Assembly: GCF_002311515.1 (NCBI RefSeq)
Contig: NZ_DCAO01000109.1
Coordinates: 25,930-46,451, forward strand
Direction: 5' to 3'
Origin: Thalassospira sp. UBA1131
GTDB lineage: Bacteria > Pseudomonadota > Alphaproteobacteria > Rhodospirillales > Thalassospiraceae
Length of the DNA stretch: 20,522 nt
Position numbers and translations under genes: made by a program
Notes under the pieces: model-generated
Told to the model about the DNA's origin: nothing
Databases searched by the model: none
What the model saw: the letters and a program-made list of their open reading frames with translations, nothing else
In this document: one piece after another, positions 1-7,760 of the stretch
How positions within the stretch are numbered: the stretch's first letter is position 1
How the letters are laid out: every line of letters starts with the position of its first letter

Positions 1-995
1 CGGATACCAACACACGGATCATGGCGACCCTTGGTGACGACATCGACTTCCTTGCCATAGATATCTAGGCTTTTACGCGGGGTGAGGATCGAGCTGGTCG
101 GTTTGACCGCAAAGCGCACGACAATGTCCTGACCTGATGAAATCCCGCCGAGAATGCCACCGGCATGGTTGGAGCCAAAGACCGGTTTGCCATCTTCGCC
201 CAGGCGCATTTCATCGGCATTTTCAATGCCGGTCAGTTCGGCTGCTTCAAAGCCATTGCCGATCTCGACACCCTTGACGGCATTGATCGTCATCATCGCC
301 TTGGCCAGATCGGCATCAAGCTTGTCATAGACCGGATCGCCAAGGCCAACCGGAACGCCGGAACAGACGACTTCGATCACCGCACCAACAGATGATCCAT
401 CCTTGCGCAGGCCATCAAGATATTCCTCGAACACCGGAACAGCTTCGGGGTCGGGGCAGAAGAACGGGTTGTTATCAACCTCGGCCCAGTCCCAGTTGGC
501 CCGGTTGATTTCCTTGGTGCCCATTTTGACCAGGGCCGCGCGGATTTTGATGTCATCGCCCAGTACCTTGCGGGCAATTGCACCGGCGGCAACGCGCATG
601 GCGGTTTCGCGGGCCGACGAACGGCCGCCGCCACGGTAATCACGGGTACCGTATTTTTCCCAATAGGTGTAATCGGCATGGCCCGGGCGGAACTGGTTTT
701 TGATCTCGCCATAATCCTTGGAACGCTGATCAACGTTTTCGATCAGAAGCCCGATCGGGGTGCCGGTGGTTTTGCCTTCGAACACGCCCGAAAGGATTTT
801 GACCTGATCAGGTTCGCGGCGCTGGGTGGTAAAGCGCGACTGACCGGGTTTGCGTTTTTCGAGATAATTCTGAATATCGGACTCGGTCAACTCAAGCAGG
901 GGCGGCACACCATCAACGACACAGCCAATGGCCGGGCCGTGGCTTTCGCCAAAGGTGGTGAAGCGGAAAAGTGTTCCAAAACTGTTGCCAGCCAT
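1..995 (-). CDS. aroC: Chorismate synthase, C-terminus cut by window edge
   Basis: Converts 5-enolpyruvylshikimate 3-phosphate to chorismate, the last shikimate-pathway step, using reduced FMN in the cytoplasm. Reading the minus strand from the ATG at 995 gives an open frame of 331 codons to the window edge. It starts MAGNSFGTLFRFTTFGESHG, the first family signature, followed by GCVVDGVPP. Further on are RPGHADYTYWEKYGTRDYRG and GGGRSSARETAMRVAAGAIA, the FMN/substrate-binding core, and the C-terminal signature RHDPCVG lies at the very edge. The family is about 360 residues long, so roughly 30 are missing. It lies downstream of fabI on the same strand, but a strong terminator separates the two, so it probably has its own promoter or relies on readthrough. 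The ribosome binding site is weak (GGAT about 10 bases upstream). Identity is secure. Confidence 0.96.
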   Translation of the reverse strand, partial: MAGNSFGTLFRFTTFGESHGPAIGCVVDGVPPLLELTESDIQNYLEKRKPGQSRFTTQRREPDQVKILSGVFEGKTTGTPIGLLIENVDQRSKDYGEIKNQFRPGHADYTYWEKYGTRDYRGGGRSSARETAMRVAAGAIARKVLGDDIKIRAALVKMGTKEINRANWDWAEVDNNPFFCPDPEAVPVFEEYLDGLRKDGSSVGAVIEVVCSGVPVGLGDPVYDKLDADLAKAMMTINAVKGVEIGNGFEAAELTGIENADEMRLGEDGKPVFGSNHAGGILGGISSGQDIVVRFAVKPTSSILTPRKSLDIYGKEVDVVTKGRHDPCVGI

Positions 996-1029
996 AACCG
1001 ATTATCCAGAATTCAAATATTTAAGAGAC

Positions 1030-1057
1030 AAAACGGGCCGCCCATCAGGGCAGCCCG
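1030..1057 (-). terminator. Intrinsic terminator after fabI
   Basis: On the minus strand a 10-bp stem (CGGGCTGCCC paired with GGGCGGCCCG, one G-T wobble) with loop TGAT is followed by TTTT. It starts about 20 bases after the fabI stop codon and ends before aroC, so it should end or attenuate fabI transcripts. Confidence 0.85.
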
Positions 1058-1078
1058 CAAAATCGTATCAGGCCCAGA

Positions 1079-1909
1079 TCAGGATTTCTGGACAGTGATG
1101 TCAGGTGCGTCTGCCTGTTTCATGCCAACGGTGTGGTAACCGCAATCGACATGATGGGTTTCACCCGTAACACCGGTCGAAAGGTCTGAGAGGAAATACA
1201 GACCCGATCCGCCAACATCATCAAGCGTGACGTTACGGCGCATCGGCGAGTTGTATTCGTTCCATTTCAGGATATAGCGGAAATCGCCAATCCCCGAGGC
1301 GGCAAGCGTCTTCATCGGGCCCGCCGAAATGGCGTTGACACGAATGCGATCCGGGCCAAGGTCATTGGCAAGGTATTTGACGCTGGCTTCAAGGGCTGCC
1401 TTGGCAACGCCCATGACGTTGTAATGCGGCATGACCTTTTCTGCGCCGTAATAGGAGAGTGTTAGAAGCGAACCACCATCTGTCATCAGTTTTTCCGCGC
1501 GCTGTGCGATCGCGGTAAAGGAATAGACAGAGATGTTCATCGAAAGCGCAAAGTTTTCCGGCGAGGTGTCGACATAGCGACCACGCAGTTCGTTCTTGTC
1601 GGAGAAACCGATGGCATGCACGACAAAGTCAAGCTTGCCCCATTTTTCCTTAAGCGTCTCGAACACGGCATCCATGCTGGCCGCATCGGTCACGTCACAT
1701 GGCAGAACGATGTTGCTGCCAACAGACTCTGCGAGCGGGCGCACACGTTTTTCAAGGGCTTCGCCCTGGAAGGTAAAGGCCACTTCGGCGCCGGCCGCAG
1801 CAGCCGCACGTGCAATGCCCCAGGCAATCGATTTATCGTTGGCGACACCCATAATCAGGCCGCGTTTACCGGCCATAAGGCCCGAAATATTGTCGGTGGA
1901 CAGGCTCAT
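1079..1909 (-). CDS. fabI: Enoyl-[acyl-carrier-protein] reductase (NADH), FabI
   Basis: Catalyses the NADH-dependent reduction of enoyl-ACP, the last step of each fatty-acid elongation round; soluble tetramer and target of triclosan-type inhibitors. The 276-residue product has the FabI-type nucleotide motif GVANDKSIAWGIA (about 21-33). The catalytic set Y153, Y163 and K170 sits in YYGAEKVMPHYNVMGVAK, matching the Tyr-X6-Lys arrangement that separates FabI from ordinary SDRs. The frame is open upstream to 1957, but the ATG at 1909 is preferred: it has GAGAGGA a few bases upstream and gives the normal family N-terminus (MSLSTDNISGLMAGKRGLIM). A promoter candidate lies at 2000-2027 and a terminator follows the stop. 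Alphaproteobacteria often carry more than one enoyl reductase, so essentiality cannot be judged here. Confidence 0.96.
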   Translation of the reverse strand: MSLSTDNISGLMAGKRGLIMGVANDKSIAWGIARAAAAAGAEVAFTFQGEALEKRVRPLAESVGSNIVLPCDVTDAASMDAVFETLKEKWGKLDFVVHAIGFSDKNELRGRYVDTSPENFALSMNISVYSFTAIAQRAEKLMTDGGSLLTLSYYGAEKVMPHYNVMGVAKAALEASVKYLANDLGPDRIRVNAISAGPMKTLAASGIGDFRYILKWNEYNSPMRRNVTLDDVGGSGLYFLSDLSTGVTGETHHVDCGYHTVGMKQADAPDITVQKS

Positions 1910-1999
1910 ATTTCCTCTCGTTCCCACGATCTCTCTCTGGCAGGTAGAGGCATTCAAGAAAAGCCGCGACCGGCCCAGAAGGCATTAGACATTTTGCGC

Positions 2000-2027
2000 A
2001 TCCTACACAAAGCGCGGCCAAGGTCAA
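2000..2027 (-). promoter_or_regulatory. Candidate sigma-70 promoter of fabI
   Basis: On the minus strand, TTGACC (2027-2022) and TAGGAT (2005-2000) are separated by 16 bases. This matches the -35 at 5 of 6 positions and the -10 at 4 of 6. It would give a leader of about 80 bases before the chosen fabI ATG. Confidence 0.5.
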
Positions 2028-2111
2028 TCTGACCTGTCATAACGTGTGCAGGCACGCTATCTTGTTGATCAGGTGCAGTATAACCGGAAAATGCGTGGGG
2101 ATAAGCGTTTA

Positions 2112-3470
2112 ATGGCCGAAATTCAGAAATTGCTCGCTGATCGAACCGCATTCTGGCGCTATGCCGGTATGCGTTTTGTCCATGACAAATCCATACAGCG
2201 TGCCGCCGGTTTGTCCTATACGACGCTTTTGGCGATGGTGCCGTTTCTGGCGATTGCACTAACGGTTTTGTCGGCCTTTCCGGTTTTTGATCAGTTCAAG
2301 GACCAGATCATGACCGTGGTCCTGAGCAATTTCCTGCCGGAAACCGGCGCGCAGGTCACAGACTATCTTGGCAATTTCTTGCAGAATACCGGACAGATGA
2401 CGGCGATTGGCACAATCGTGCTTGGCCTGACGGCGGTGATGTTGCTGAGCGCCATCGAAGGGGCGATGAACGATGTGTTTCGCGTGACCAGCCCGCGTAA
2501 AATTCTGGCGCGTCTGGTGGTGTTCTGGACACTTTTGACGGTTGGGCCAATGTTGCTGGGGCTTAGCCTGTCACTGGCGTCGTATTTCTTTGCCATGCGA
2601 TACCTGGTGGGCGGCGAAGCGGTTGCCGAGCATATCGGTCAATTGACATTCTTGGCGCCCTTTATCCTGTCGGCGGTGGCCTTTTCATTGCTGTTTATCG
2701 GCATGCCGAACCGTTCGGTCGAGATTATTGATGGTGTGGCCGGTGGCGTGGTGGCAGCCGTCTTGTTCGAAACCCTGAAAAAGGGGTTTGCGTACTATGT
2801 CACGACATTTCCGACCTATCAGACGATTTATGGCGCGGTTGCGATTGTGCCGATCTTTTTGCTGTGGATGTATCTGACCTGGATCGTGATCCTTTTGGGT
2901 GCGCAGGTGGCAGCCGCGCGGTCTGAATGGCGTGCGGCACGTGCAGCGGGCCTGATCCCTGATCCGCGCGGTGCAGTGCCGGGGCATATGGAACGGATTA
3001 TCGCCGTGCTGCGGGTTCTTGAATATCTGCAAAGTCGTTTCCACGAGGCCGACAAGCCGCCGACCTATCGCAGGATGATGCGCGACGTCAAACTGGGTGG
3101 GCGTGATCTGAACTGGGCGTTGGCAGCATTGCGGCGCGAAAAGCTGATTGATCGTTCCGAAAATCATCGCTGGCTGCTTTCGGGGGACCTGTCGCGGATT
3201 TCGTTGATGGATCTGATGAGCCGCCTTGGCCTGTTTCTGGATTATGACCGGTTGCTGGTTGTGCAGACCGATAGCGGCTGGCCGATTGCCATGCGCGAAC
3301 GCCTGATCGAGCTCGAAGAAAAACGCAAAACGGTTCTGGATGTGAAGGTGGGTGATCTGCTTGATACCCCGCGCCCCGAAGACAAAATCCCCGAACAGAT
3401 CGAGAAAGACCCGGACCACGAAAAACAAGACGATATCAATCAGAAAGACATGACTGACATCATAAGTTAG
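2112..3470 (+). CDS. YihY/BrkB family inner-membrane protein with C-terminal extension
   Basis: A 452-residue membrane protein of the YihY/BrkB family (once misnamed ribonuclease BN); the biochemical role is not established. The N-terminal 280 residues hold about six hydrophobic segments, including the family-typical start around RAAGLSYTTLLAMVPFLAIA and the late segment AIVPIFLLWMYLTWIVILLG. After the membrane part come about 130 soluble residues. A stretch resembling a winged helix (PTYRRMMRDVKLGGRDLNWA, then LRREKLIDR) is followed by a highly charged tail. This extension is longer than in the shortest family members. Two earlier in-frame starts exist (GTG 2046, ATG 2091). ATG 2112 is chosen because GGGGA lies 10 bases upstream, but the start is uncertain. 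It is divergent from fabI and its stop overlaps the convergent mscS stop by 4 bases. Confidence 0.85.
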   Translation: MAEIQKLLADRTAFWRYAGMRFVHDKSIQRAAGLSYTTLLAMVPFLAIALTVLSAFPVFDQFKDQIMTVVLSNFLPETGAQVTDYLGNFLQNTGQMTAIGTIVLGLTAVMLLSAIEGAMNDVFRVTSPRKILARLVVFWTLLTVGPMLLGLSLSLASYFFAMRYLVGGEAVAEHIGQLTFLAPFILSAVAFSLLFIGMPNRSVEIIDGVAGGVVAAVLFETLKKGFAYYVTTFPTYQTIYGAVAIVPIFLLWMYLTWIVILLGAQVAAARSEWRAARAAGLIPDPRGAVPGHMERIIAVLRVLEYLQSRFHEADKPPTYRRMMRDVKLGGRDLNWALAALRREKLIDRSENHRWLLSGDLSRISLMDLMSRLGLFLDYDRLLVVQTDSGWPIAMRERLIELEEKRKTVLDVKVGDLLDTPRPEDKIPEQIEKDPDHEKQDDINQKDMTDIIS

Positions 3471-4810
3471 TCGTTGCGTCCGGGCGCTTTGGCGTGGGTC
3501 ATTTCCACGCGGATCGGTTCATCGCTACTGCGCAGGTGCAAATCGCGTTGTGGGAACGGGATTTCGATATTGTGTTCGATGAAGGCATCCCAGACATTGA
3601 GCAAAACTTCGCTGATGATATTGCCGCGACCGTTTTGCGGGTCGTTGATCCAGAAACGGATTTCAAGATCGACCGAGTTGTCACCAAAACCGCGCATCAG
3701 GGTGTTTGGCCCCGGATTGTCCTGCACGCGTGCGCATTTTGCTGCTGCCTCGTTACACAGCTTGATCGCAAGGTGGGGATCGCAGTTATAGGAAATCCCG
3801 ACCGGAACTTTCAGGCGCAGCTTGACGTCCGAGTGGCTCCAGTTTTCGACCTGATTGGTGATCAGGTCTTCGTTTGGGATCAGGAATTCCGTGCCATCGC
3901 GGGTTCGAACCGCAGTATACCGCGCGCCCAGTGACTGAATCCAGCCAAAGGTATCGCCAATCGCAATGACATCGCCGGGCTTGATCGAGCGGTCAAGCAA
4001 CAGGATCACGCCGCTGATCAGGTTGGCGAAAATGCGTTGCAGACCAAAGCCGATCCCGACACCGACCGCACCACCAAATACGGCGAGTGCCGTCAGATCA
4101 ACCCCCATGGTCGAAAGCGCAAACAAAACGGCGATTGAGAGCAAGACAAGCTTGAGAAGCTTTGCCATCAGGACCTGCACCGACGGGGTCAGGTGATGGA
4201 CCTTGCGGATGCGTTGTTCAAACAGGCGCGAGGCAAAGGATGCCACCCACAGCAAAACCGCAAGCGAGAGAACTGCTTTGATGATGCCATAGATCGAAAT
4301 GCGGAACTCGCCGAATTCAATCGCATGCCCGTCTAGGATTGCGATACTTGGTTCCAGCCATCCGACAATGTTGAGTGCAGCCAACGTCCAGGCGACGGTG
4401 GCAATGGTGCGTGACCAGACAGGATCATTGACAACGGCGGCCGCCAGACGAATGACAATCCATGCATTCAGAAGGCTTGCCACCAACCGGATGATGTTAT
4501 GGCGATAGCCAGCCTGAATGGCGATGGCATCAAGCAACCAGATGGCTATGACAAAGATCAGCGGGAAGGCAAGACTGGGCAGCACCAGCGCAAAGCGCCG
4601 AAACCCGGCATAGGGTAAAAGCGGCTTCCAATCCTGCAAGCGCGCGAGAAGCGACGCCAGACGACCACGCAGCAAAAAGGCCGGGATTGTGGCAAGCAGG
4701 CAGGCAGCAATCTGGATCAGGATCGGGACCAGCAGGACATTTGCAGAGATCCAGGCGATTGCCTGTTCAAGCCATTGCAAATAGATGTCCGGATTGCTGA
4801 GCTGTTCCAT
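3467..4810 (-). CDS. MscS-family mechanosensitive ion channel
   Basis: Small-conductance mechanosensitive channel that opens on membrane tension to release osmolytes during hypo-osmotic shock. The 447-residue protein has several N-terminal hydrophobic helices (about 24-46, 72-95, 105-125, 175-195 and 220-245). The pore helix is rich in Gly and Ala (LAVFGGAVGVGIGFGLQRIF), followed by ANLISGVILLLDRSIKPGD, then the beta domain (IGDTFGWIQSLGARYTAVRT; DGTEFLIPNEDLITNQVENW) and a C-terminal alpha/beta domain ending near EIPFPQRDLHLR. Extra transmembrane helices make it longer than E. coli MscS (286 residues), as in many proteobacterial homologues. ATG 4810 with AGGGA four bases upstream is preferred to an upstream TTG at 4846. 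The gene converges with yihY and shares the bases TTAG at the stop codons, with no room for a terminator between them. Confidence 0.92.
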   Translation of the reverse strand: MEQLSNPDIYLQWLEQAIAWISANVLLVPILIQIAACLLATIPAFLLRGRLASLLARLQDWKPLLPYAGFRRFALVLPSLAFPLIFVIAIWLLDAIAIQAGYRHNIIRLVASLLNAWIVIRLAAAVVNDPVWSRTIATVAWTLAALNIVGWLEPSIAILDGHAIEFGEFRISIYGIIKAVLSLAVLLWVASFASRLFEQRIRKVHHLTPSVQVLMAKLLKLVLLSIAVLFALSTMGVDLTALAVFGGAVGVGIGFGLQRIFANLISGVILLLDRSIKPGDVIAIGDTFGWIQSLGARYTAVRTRDGTEFLIPNEDLITNQVENWSHSDVKLRLKVPVGISYNCDPHLAIKLCNEAAAKCARVQDNPGPNTLMRGFGDNSVDLEIRFWINDPQNGRGNIISEVLLNVWDAFIEHNIEIPFPQRDLHLRSSDEPIRVEMTHAKAPGRND

Positions 4811-4944
4811 ATTGTCCCTGATGATCGGTTTCGTTCTTTGCGACAAAGTCCGTTAAAACAATATGGTAACACGGAACGGAATTAACAGGCACCTTTCAAC
4901 GCGGGCTCTTTTGCGTGGCCTGATCCCGGGTGCCAACGGGCCAA

Positions 4945-4970
4945 GAAAAAAGCCGGCGAATGCCGGCTTT
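4945..4970 (-). terminator. Intrinsic terminator after the dnaJ-like gene
   Basis: Perfect 9-bp stem (AAAGCCGGC / GCCGGCTTT, loop ATTC), followed on the minus strand by a T-rich tract. It sits 11 bases beyond the stop of the J-domain gene. Confidence 0.88.
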
Positions 4971-4981
4971 GGATGGAAGGG

Positions 4982-5911
4982 TTAGCGCGCCTTGTAGGGG
5001 TGCTTTTCAGACCAGTCCTTGATGAACTCGACCAATTCGTCATCGCGTTCTTCGGGCAGCTTGACCGTCAGGTGAACATATTGGTCACCACGTTTGTTGC
5101 CCCGGTCATAGGGCGCACCCTTGCCGCGCAGACGCAGTTTGGTACCGCTATTGGCGTTGGCGGGCAGCTTCATATTGACCTTGCCATCGACAATCGGCAC
5201 TTCGATGGAGCCGCCCAGAATGGCTTCGGGCAGGCTGATTGCCAGATCACAATGGAGGTCATTGCCTTCGCGCCGGAAGGTTTTATCCGGATGGACATGC
5301 AGCTTGATCAGCGCATCACCGGCCTCGCCACCATTCATGCCCGCCATCCCCTGGCCTTTAAGACGGAGCGTCTGTTCGTTTTCGCTTCCGGGTGGAATGC
5401 GGACCTCAAGGCTTTTGCCGCTGGCCAGATTGATACGCTTTGTCGTGCCAAGGATGGCCTCGGCGAAATCAAGGCTCAGCTCATAGGAGATGTTCGGGCC
5501 TTTGACCTTTCTGGGTTTGCGTTCCCCGCCAAAACCACCGAAACCTCCGCCGCCAGAACGTGCGCGTCCCTTGCCGAAAATTTCGTCAAAGATGTCCTCG
5601 GCATTAGCACCAGAAAAGCCGCCGAACGGATCACCGCCACCAAAGCCGCCACCGGCATGTCCGCCGCCACGGGCAAACGGGCTGGTTTCGCGACCATCGG
5701 CGTCGATTTCACCATTGTCGAATTTCTTGCGGCGCTCCGCATCACCGAGAAGGTGATAGGCGCTCGATACCTTTTTGAAGCGTTCTTCGATTTTGGCATC
5801 GCCCGGATTGACATCGGGGTGAAGTTCACGCGCCAGTTTGCGATAGGCCTTTTTGATTTCTTCCTGACTGGCGTTTTTGGCGACGCCAAGTGTCTTGTAG
5901 GGATCCTGCAT
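4982..5911 (-). CDS. J-domain co-chaperone, type B (no zinc finger), CbpA/DnaJ-like
   Basis: A 309-residue Hsp40 that should stimulate DnaK ATPase and pass it unfolded clients. The J-domain (1-68) begins MQDPYKTLGVAKNASQEEIK and has the essential HPD triad at 31-33 (ELHPDVNPG). A Gly/Phe-rich linker follows (about 80-130, many GGG and GGF runs). Residues about 137-305 form the two beta-barrel C-terminal client-binding domains, containing IPPGSENEQTLRLKGQG and LPANANSGTKLRLRGKG. The four CXXCXGXG repeats of true DnaJ are absent, which makes it CbpA/DnaJ class B rather than the main DnaJ. A terminator follows directly. Two near-identical 11-base direct repeats lie 27-53 bases upstream of the start. 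The ribosome binding site is weak, but the start fits the family exactly. Confidence 0.93.
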   Translation of the reverse strand: MQDPYKTLGVAKNASQEEIKKAYRKLARELHPDVNPGDAKIEERFKKVSSAYHLLGDAERRKKFDNGEIDADGRETSPFARGGGHAGGGFGGGDPFGGFSGANAEDIFDEIFGKGRARSGGGGFGGFGGERKPRKVKGPNISYELSLDFAEAILGTTKRINLASGKSLEVRIPPGSENEQTLRLKGQGMAGMNGGEAGDALIKLHVHPDKTFRREGNDLHCDLAISLPEAILGGSIEVPIVDGKVNMKLPANANSGTKLRLRGKGAPYDRGNKRGDQYVHLTVKLPEERDDELVEFIKDWSEKHPYKAR

Positions 5912-5937
5912 TTACTGACCGGTTCCAGAAACTAAAA

Positions 5938-5964
5938 GCACGTTATGTGATTTGCACGTTGTGT
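5938..5964. repeat. Two 11-base direct repeats upstream of the J-domain gene
   Basis: GCACGTTATGT (5938-5948) and GCACGTTGTGT (5954-5964) differ at one base and are 16 bases apart centre to centre. They lie in the leader or promoter region of the J-domain gene. They could be a binding site for a dimeric regulator, or chance. Confidence 0.3.
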
Positions 5965-6068
5965 TCATTATTAGATCATGCGCCGCAAAAGATGAACCAT
6001 TTTGCCGCATATGATCCGAAACAATGAGATTAAGGCGGGTTTGTCGCCCGAACCGATGACCAGATATG

Positions 6069-6102
6069 AAAAGGCGGCGCAAATCGCAAGGATCGCACCG
6101 CC
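6069..6102 (-). terminator. Intrinsic terminator after the 17-kDa-like lipoprotein gene
   Basis: On the minus strand GGCGGTGCGA pairs with a matching arm ending GCGCCGCC (about 10 bp including wobbles), and TTTTC follows. It starts about 25 bases after the lipoprotein stop codon. Confidence 0.75.
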
Positions 6103-6127
6103 GGTCATTTCAGATTTTTAGCAGGGC

Positions 6128-6604
6128 TTAGTTGACAACTTTCCAGCTGCCATCCGGCTGGCGGCAAGCGGTGCCATAAGCCGTTTCTTCCTGACCACCG
6201 ATCATCACCGTCTGCTGGTATTCACGGCAATATTCCTGGGTTTTCGGTTCCTGATAGGTGCGGATCGGGGTCACCGTACCCTGAACACCGGTATCGGGGT
6301 TGTTCCAAGTGGTGGTTTGACCTGTCGGGGTGGCTTCCAGCGTGCGCTGGGTGCTTTTTGCCATGATGGCGCGGTCGGCATTGTCAAGCGACTTGCCGAC
6401 TTCGCTGCCGATGAAGGCACCGGCAAGCGTACCAAGCGCAACACCGACAAGCTGGCCACTGCCCTTGCCGAACTGTGCGCCTGCGACGGCACCACCGACG
6501 GCACCAAGAAGTGTGCCGGCCGTTTGCTTCTGACCCTGATCCTGGGCGCAGCCAGCGATAAAGGCGGTCATGACCACCGGGATAACGATCTGACGGAATT
6601 TCAT
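6128..6604 (-). CDS. Glycine-zipper outer-membrane lipoprotein, 17-kDa surface antigen family
   Basis: A 158-residue predicted lipoprotein. The N-terminus MKFRQIVIPVVMTAFIAGC is a short signal peptide with basic residues, a hydrophobic core and a lipobox ending in IAGC, so lipidation at Cys19 is expected. Residues about 30-75 form a glycine zipper (GTLLGAVGGAVAGAQFGKG and ALGTLAGAFIGSEVG), the 2TM pattern of the Rickettsia 17-kDa antigen family. The C-terminal third, with EYCREYQQ and TACRQPDGSWKVV, matches the conserved tail of that family, and its two cysteines may pair. These proteins are thought to help maintain the envelope, but the exact role is unknown. An alternative start 15 bases upstream (ATG 6619) would add MGKLN; neither has a strong ribosome binding site. 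It is divergent from pdxH. Confidence 0.88.
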   Translation of the reverse strand: MKFRQIVIPVVMTAFIAGCAQDQGQKQTAGTLLGAVGGAVAGAQFGKGSGQLVGVALGTLAGAFIGSEVGKSLDNADRAIMAKSTQRTLEATPTGQTTTWNNPDTGVQGTVTPIRTYQEPKTQEYCREYQQTVMIGGQEETAYGTACRQPDGSWKVVN

Positions 6605-6750
6605 GTTTAATTTGCCCATCTTGTCTTTACAGTCCCAACCGATATTCTTTGGGTATATATATTGATCCAACGTTGTTGCTGCCACCGTAGTTCCGAAATA
6701 TGTCGTCCTGACGGCAACAAATTTAATCAGCCAAAGGAAATCCTTTCGCA

Positions 6751-7371
6751 ATGAACGAGAAAAATGCGCCAAAAATTGGGCATGAACCCCACGATGCCCC
6801 GTTCGACATGTTCGAAACCTGGTTTGCGGACGCAAAAAAGGTCGAGACTGCCTATCCGGATGCGATGACGCTTGCGACTGCCGATGCGCAAGGTCGCCCG
6901 TCGGCGCGGATTGTACTGCTTAAGGGTTTTGATCCGCGCGGATTTGTTTTCTATACCAACTATGAAAGCCGCAAGGGGGATCAACTGGCCGAGAACGGCT
7001 TTGCCGCCCTTTGTTTCCACTGGAAGACGCTTGAAAAGTGCGTGCGCATCGAGGGCAAGGTTGCCAAGGTCGATGCGGCCGAGTCAGATGAATATTTCGC
7101 ATCCCGCCCGCGCGGCAGCCAGTTGGGGGCGTGGGCATCCATTCAGTCGCGCCCGATGAGTGGCCGGTTTGATCTTGAAAAGCGGGTTGCGGAATTCACC
7201 GCCAAATTCGGCCTTGGCAAAGTGCCGCGCCCGGAACATTGGGGCGGTTATCGCCTTGTGCCGGACCGGATCGAGTTCTGGGCGGAGGGCAAATTCCGCC
7301 TGCATGACCGCAAGCTGTTTACCCGCGATGACGCCGATAGCGGCTGGGACACGCAAAAGCTGTTTCCGTAA
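6751..7371 (+). CDS. pdxH: Pyridoxine/pyridoxamine 5'-phosphate oxidase
   Basis: FMN enzyme that oxidises pyridoxine or pyridoxamine 5'-phosphate to pyridoxal 5'-phosphate, the last step of B6 biosynthesis and salvage. The 206-residue length is typical. Visible motifs are SARIVLLKGFDPRGFVFYTN followed by YESRKGDQLAEN (FMN and phosphate binding), RPRGSQLGAWASIQSRPMSG, the substrate-loop region HWGGYRLVPDRIEFW, and the family C-terminus where W..QKLFP replaces the common RLAP. AAGGAAA lies about 11 bases upstream of ATG 6751. The product supplies the PLP cofactor of the nearby HemA, although the two genes are not linked in an operon. A strong bidirectional terminator follows. Confidence 0.96.
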   Translation: MNEKNAPKIGHEPHDAPFDMFETWFADAKKVETAYPDAMTLATADAQGRPSARIVLLKGFDPRGFVFYTNYESRKGDQLAENGFAALCFHWKTLEKCVRIEGKVAKVDAAESDEYFASRPRGSQLGAWASIQSRPMSGRFDLEKRVAEFTAKFGLGKVPRPEHWGGYRLVPDRIEFWAEGKFRLHDRKLFTRDDADSGWDTQKLFP

Positions 7372-7396
7372 GGACAGCGACAGATCCCAAAACGCA

Positions 7397-7431
7397 AAAA
7401 ACGCACAAGGGATCACGCCTTGTGCGTTTTT
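7397..7431. terminator. Bidirectional terminator between pdxH and arsR-type gene
   Basis: Perfect 14-bp stem AAAAACGCACAAGG / CCTTGTGCGTTTTT around a 7-base loop. A T-run follows the stem on both strands, so it can end pdxH transcripts (plus) and those of the ArsR gene (minus). Confidence 0.93.
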
Positions 7432-7451
7432 GTATTCTGGATCGGTGCGCC

Positions 7452-7760
7452 TTAGACCGCAGGTTCTGGCGGGCAGAAGGTGTCCTGCAGCACAGCGATG
7501 ATCTTCATGATGTCGGGGTTGGCCAGCGAATAATAGATCGTTTGCGCATCGCGGCGGGTTTTTACAAGCCCTTCGCGGCGCAGGCGTGCAAGGTGCTGTG
7601 ACAGGGCGGATTGTTTTATGCCCAGTTCATTTTCCAGCGTGCCAACGGATTTTTCCGTGTCGCCGAGAGAGCACAAAATAAGCAGACGCCACTCATTGCC
7701 GAGCGTTTTGAGAAATTCTGCAGCTTCACGTGCATTCTCGTGCAGTGCCGTATAGTCCAT
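7452..7760 (-). CDS. ArsR-family repressor, BigR/SqrR-like (probable persulfide sensor)
   Basis: A 102-residue winged-helix DNA-binding protein. The recognition region is IKQSALSQHLARLRREGLV (48-66), followed by the wing around TRRDAQTIYYSL. It has only two cysteines, C30 (LLILCSLGD) and C96 (QDTFCPPE), 66 residues apart. The metal-binding ELCVCDL motif of ArsR/SmtB metal sensors is absent. The C-to-C spacing and contexts match Rhodobacter SqrR (C41/C107) and BigR (C42/C108). In those proteins reactive sulfur species form a tetrasulfide bridge that releases DNA. A role as a sulfide/persulfide-responsive repressor is therefore inferred. No sulfide oxidation gene lies beside it, so its targets are elsewhere or include its own promoter and perhaps the neighbouring usp gene. 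GGGG lies 10 bases before the ATG at 7760. Confidence 0.88.
   Translation of the reverse strand: MDYTALHENAREAAEFLKTLGNEWRLLILCSLGDTEKSVGTLENELGIKQSALSQHLARLRREGLVKTRRDAQTIYYSLANPDIMKIIAVLQDTFCPPEPAV

Noticed and set aside
377..733. Minus-strand 118-codon Ser/Thr/Pro-rich frame
   Set aside because: It lies inside aroC in another frame on the same strand; aroC is certain.
2685..3428. Minus-strand frame of 247 codons opposite yihY
   Set aside because: Antisense shadow; Gln/His/Phe-rich sequence without domain features.
4973..5935. Plus-strand frame of 320 codons opposite the J-domain gene
   Set aside because: It is the antisense shadow of a clear Hsp40 gene; no ribosome binding site, and its sequence shows no domain pattern.
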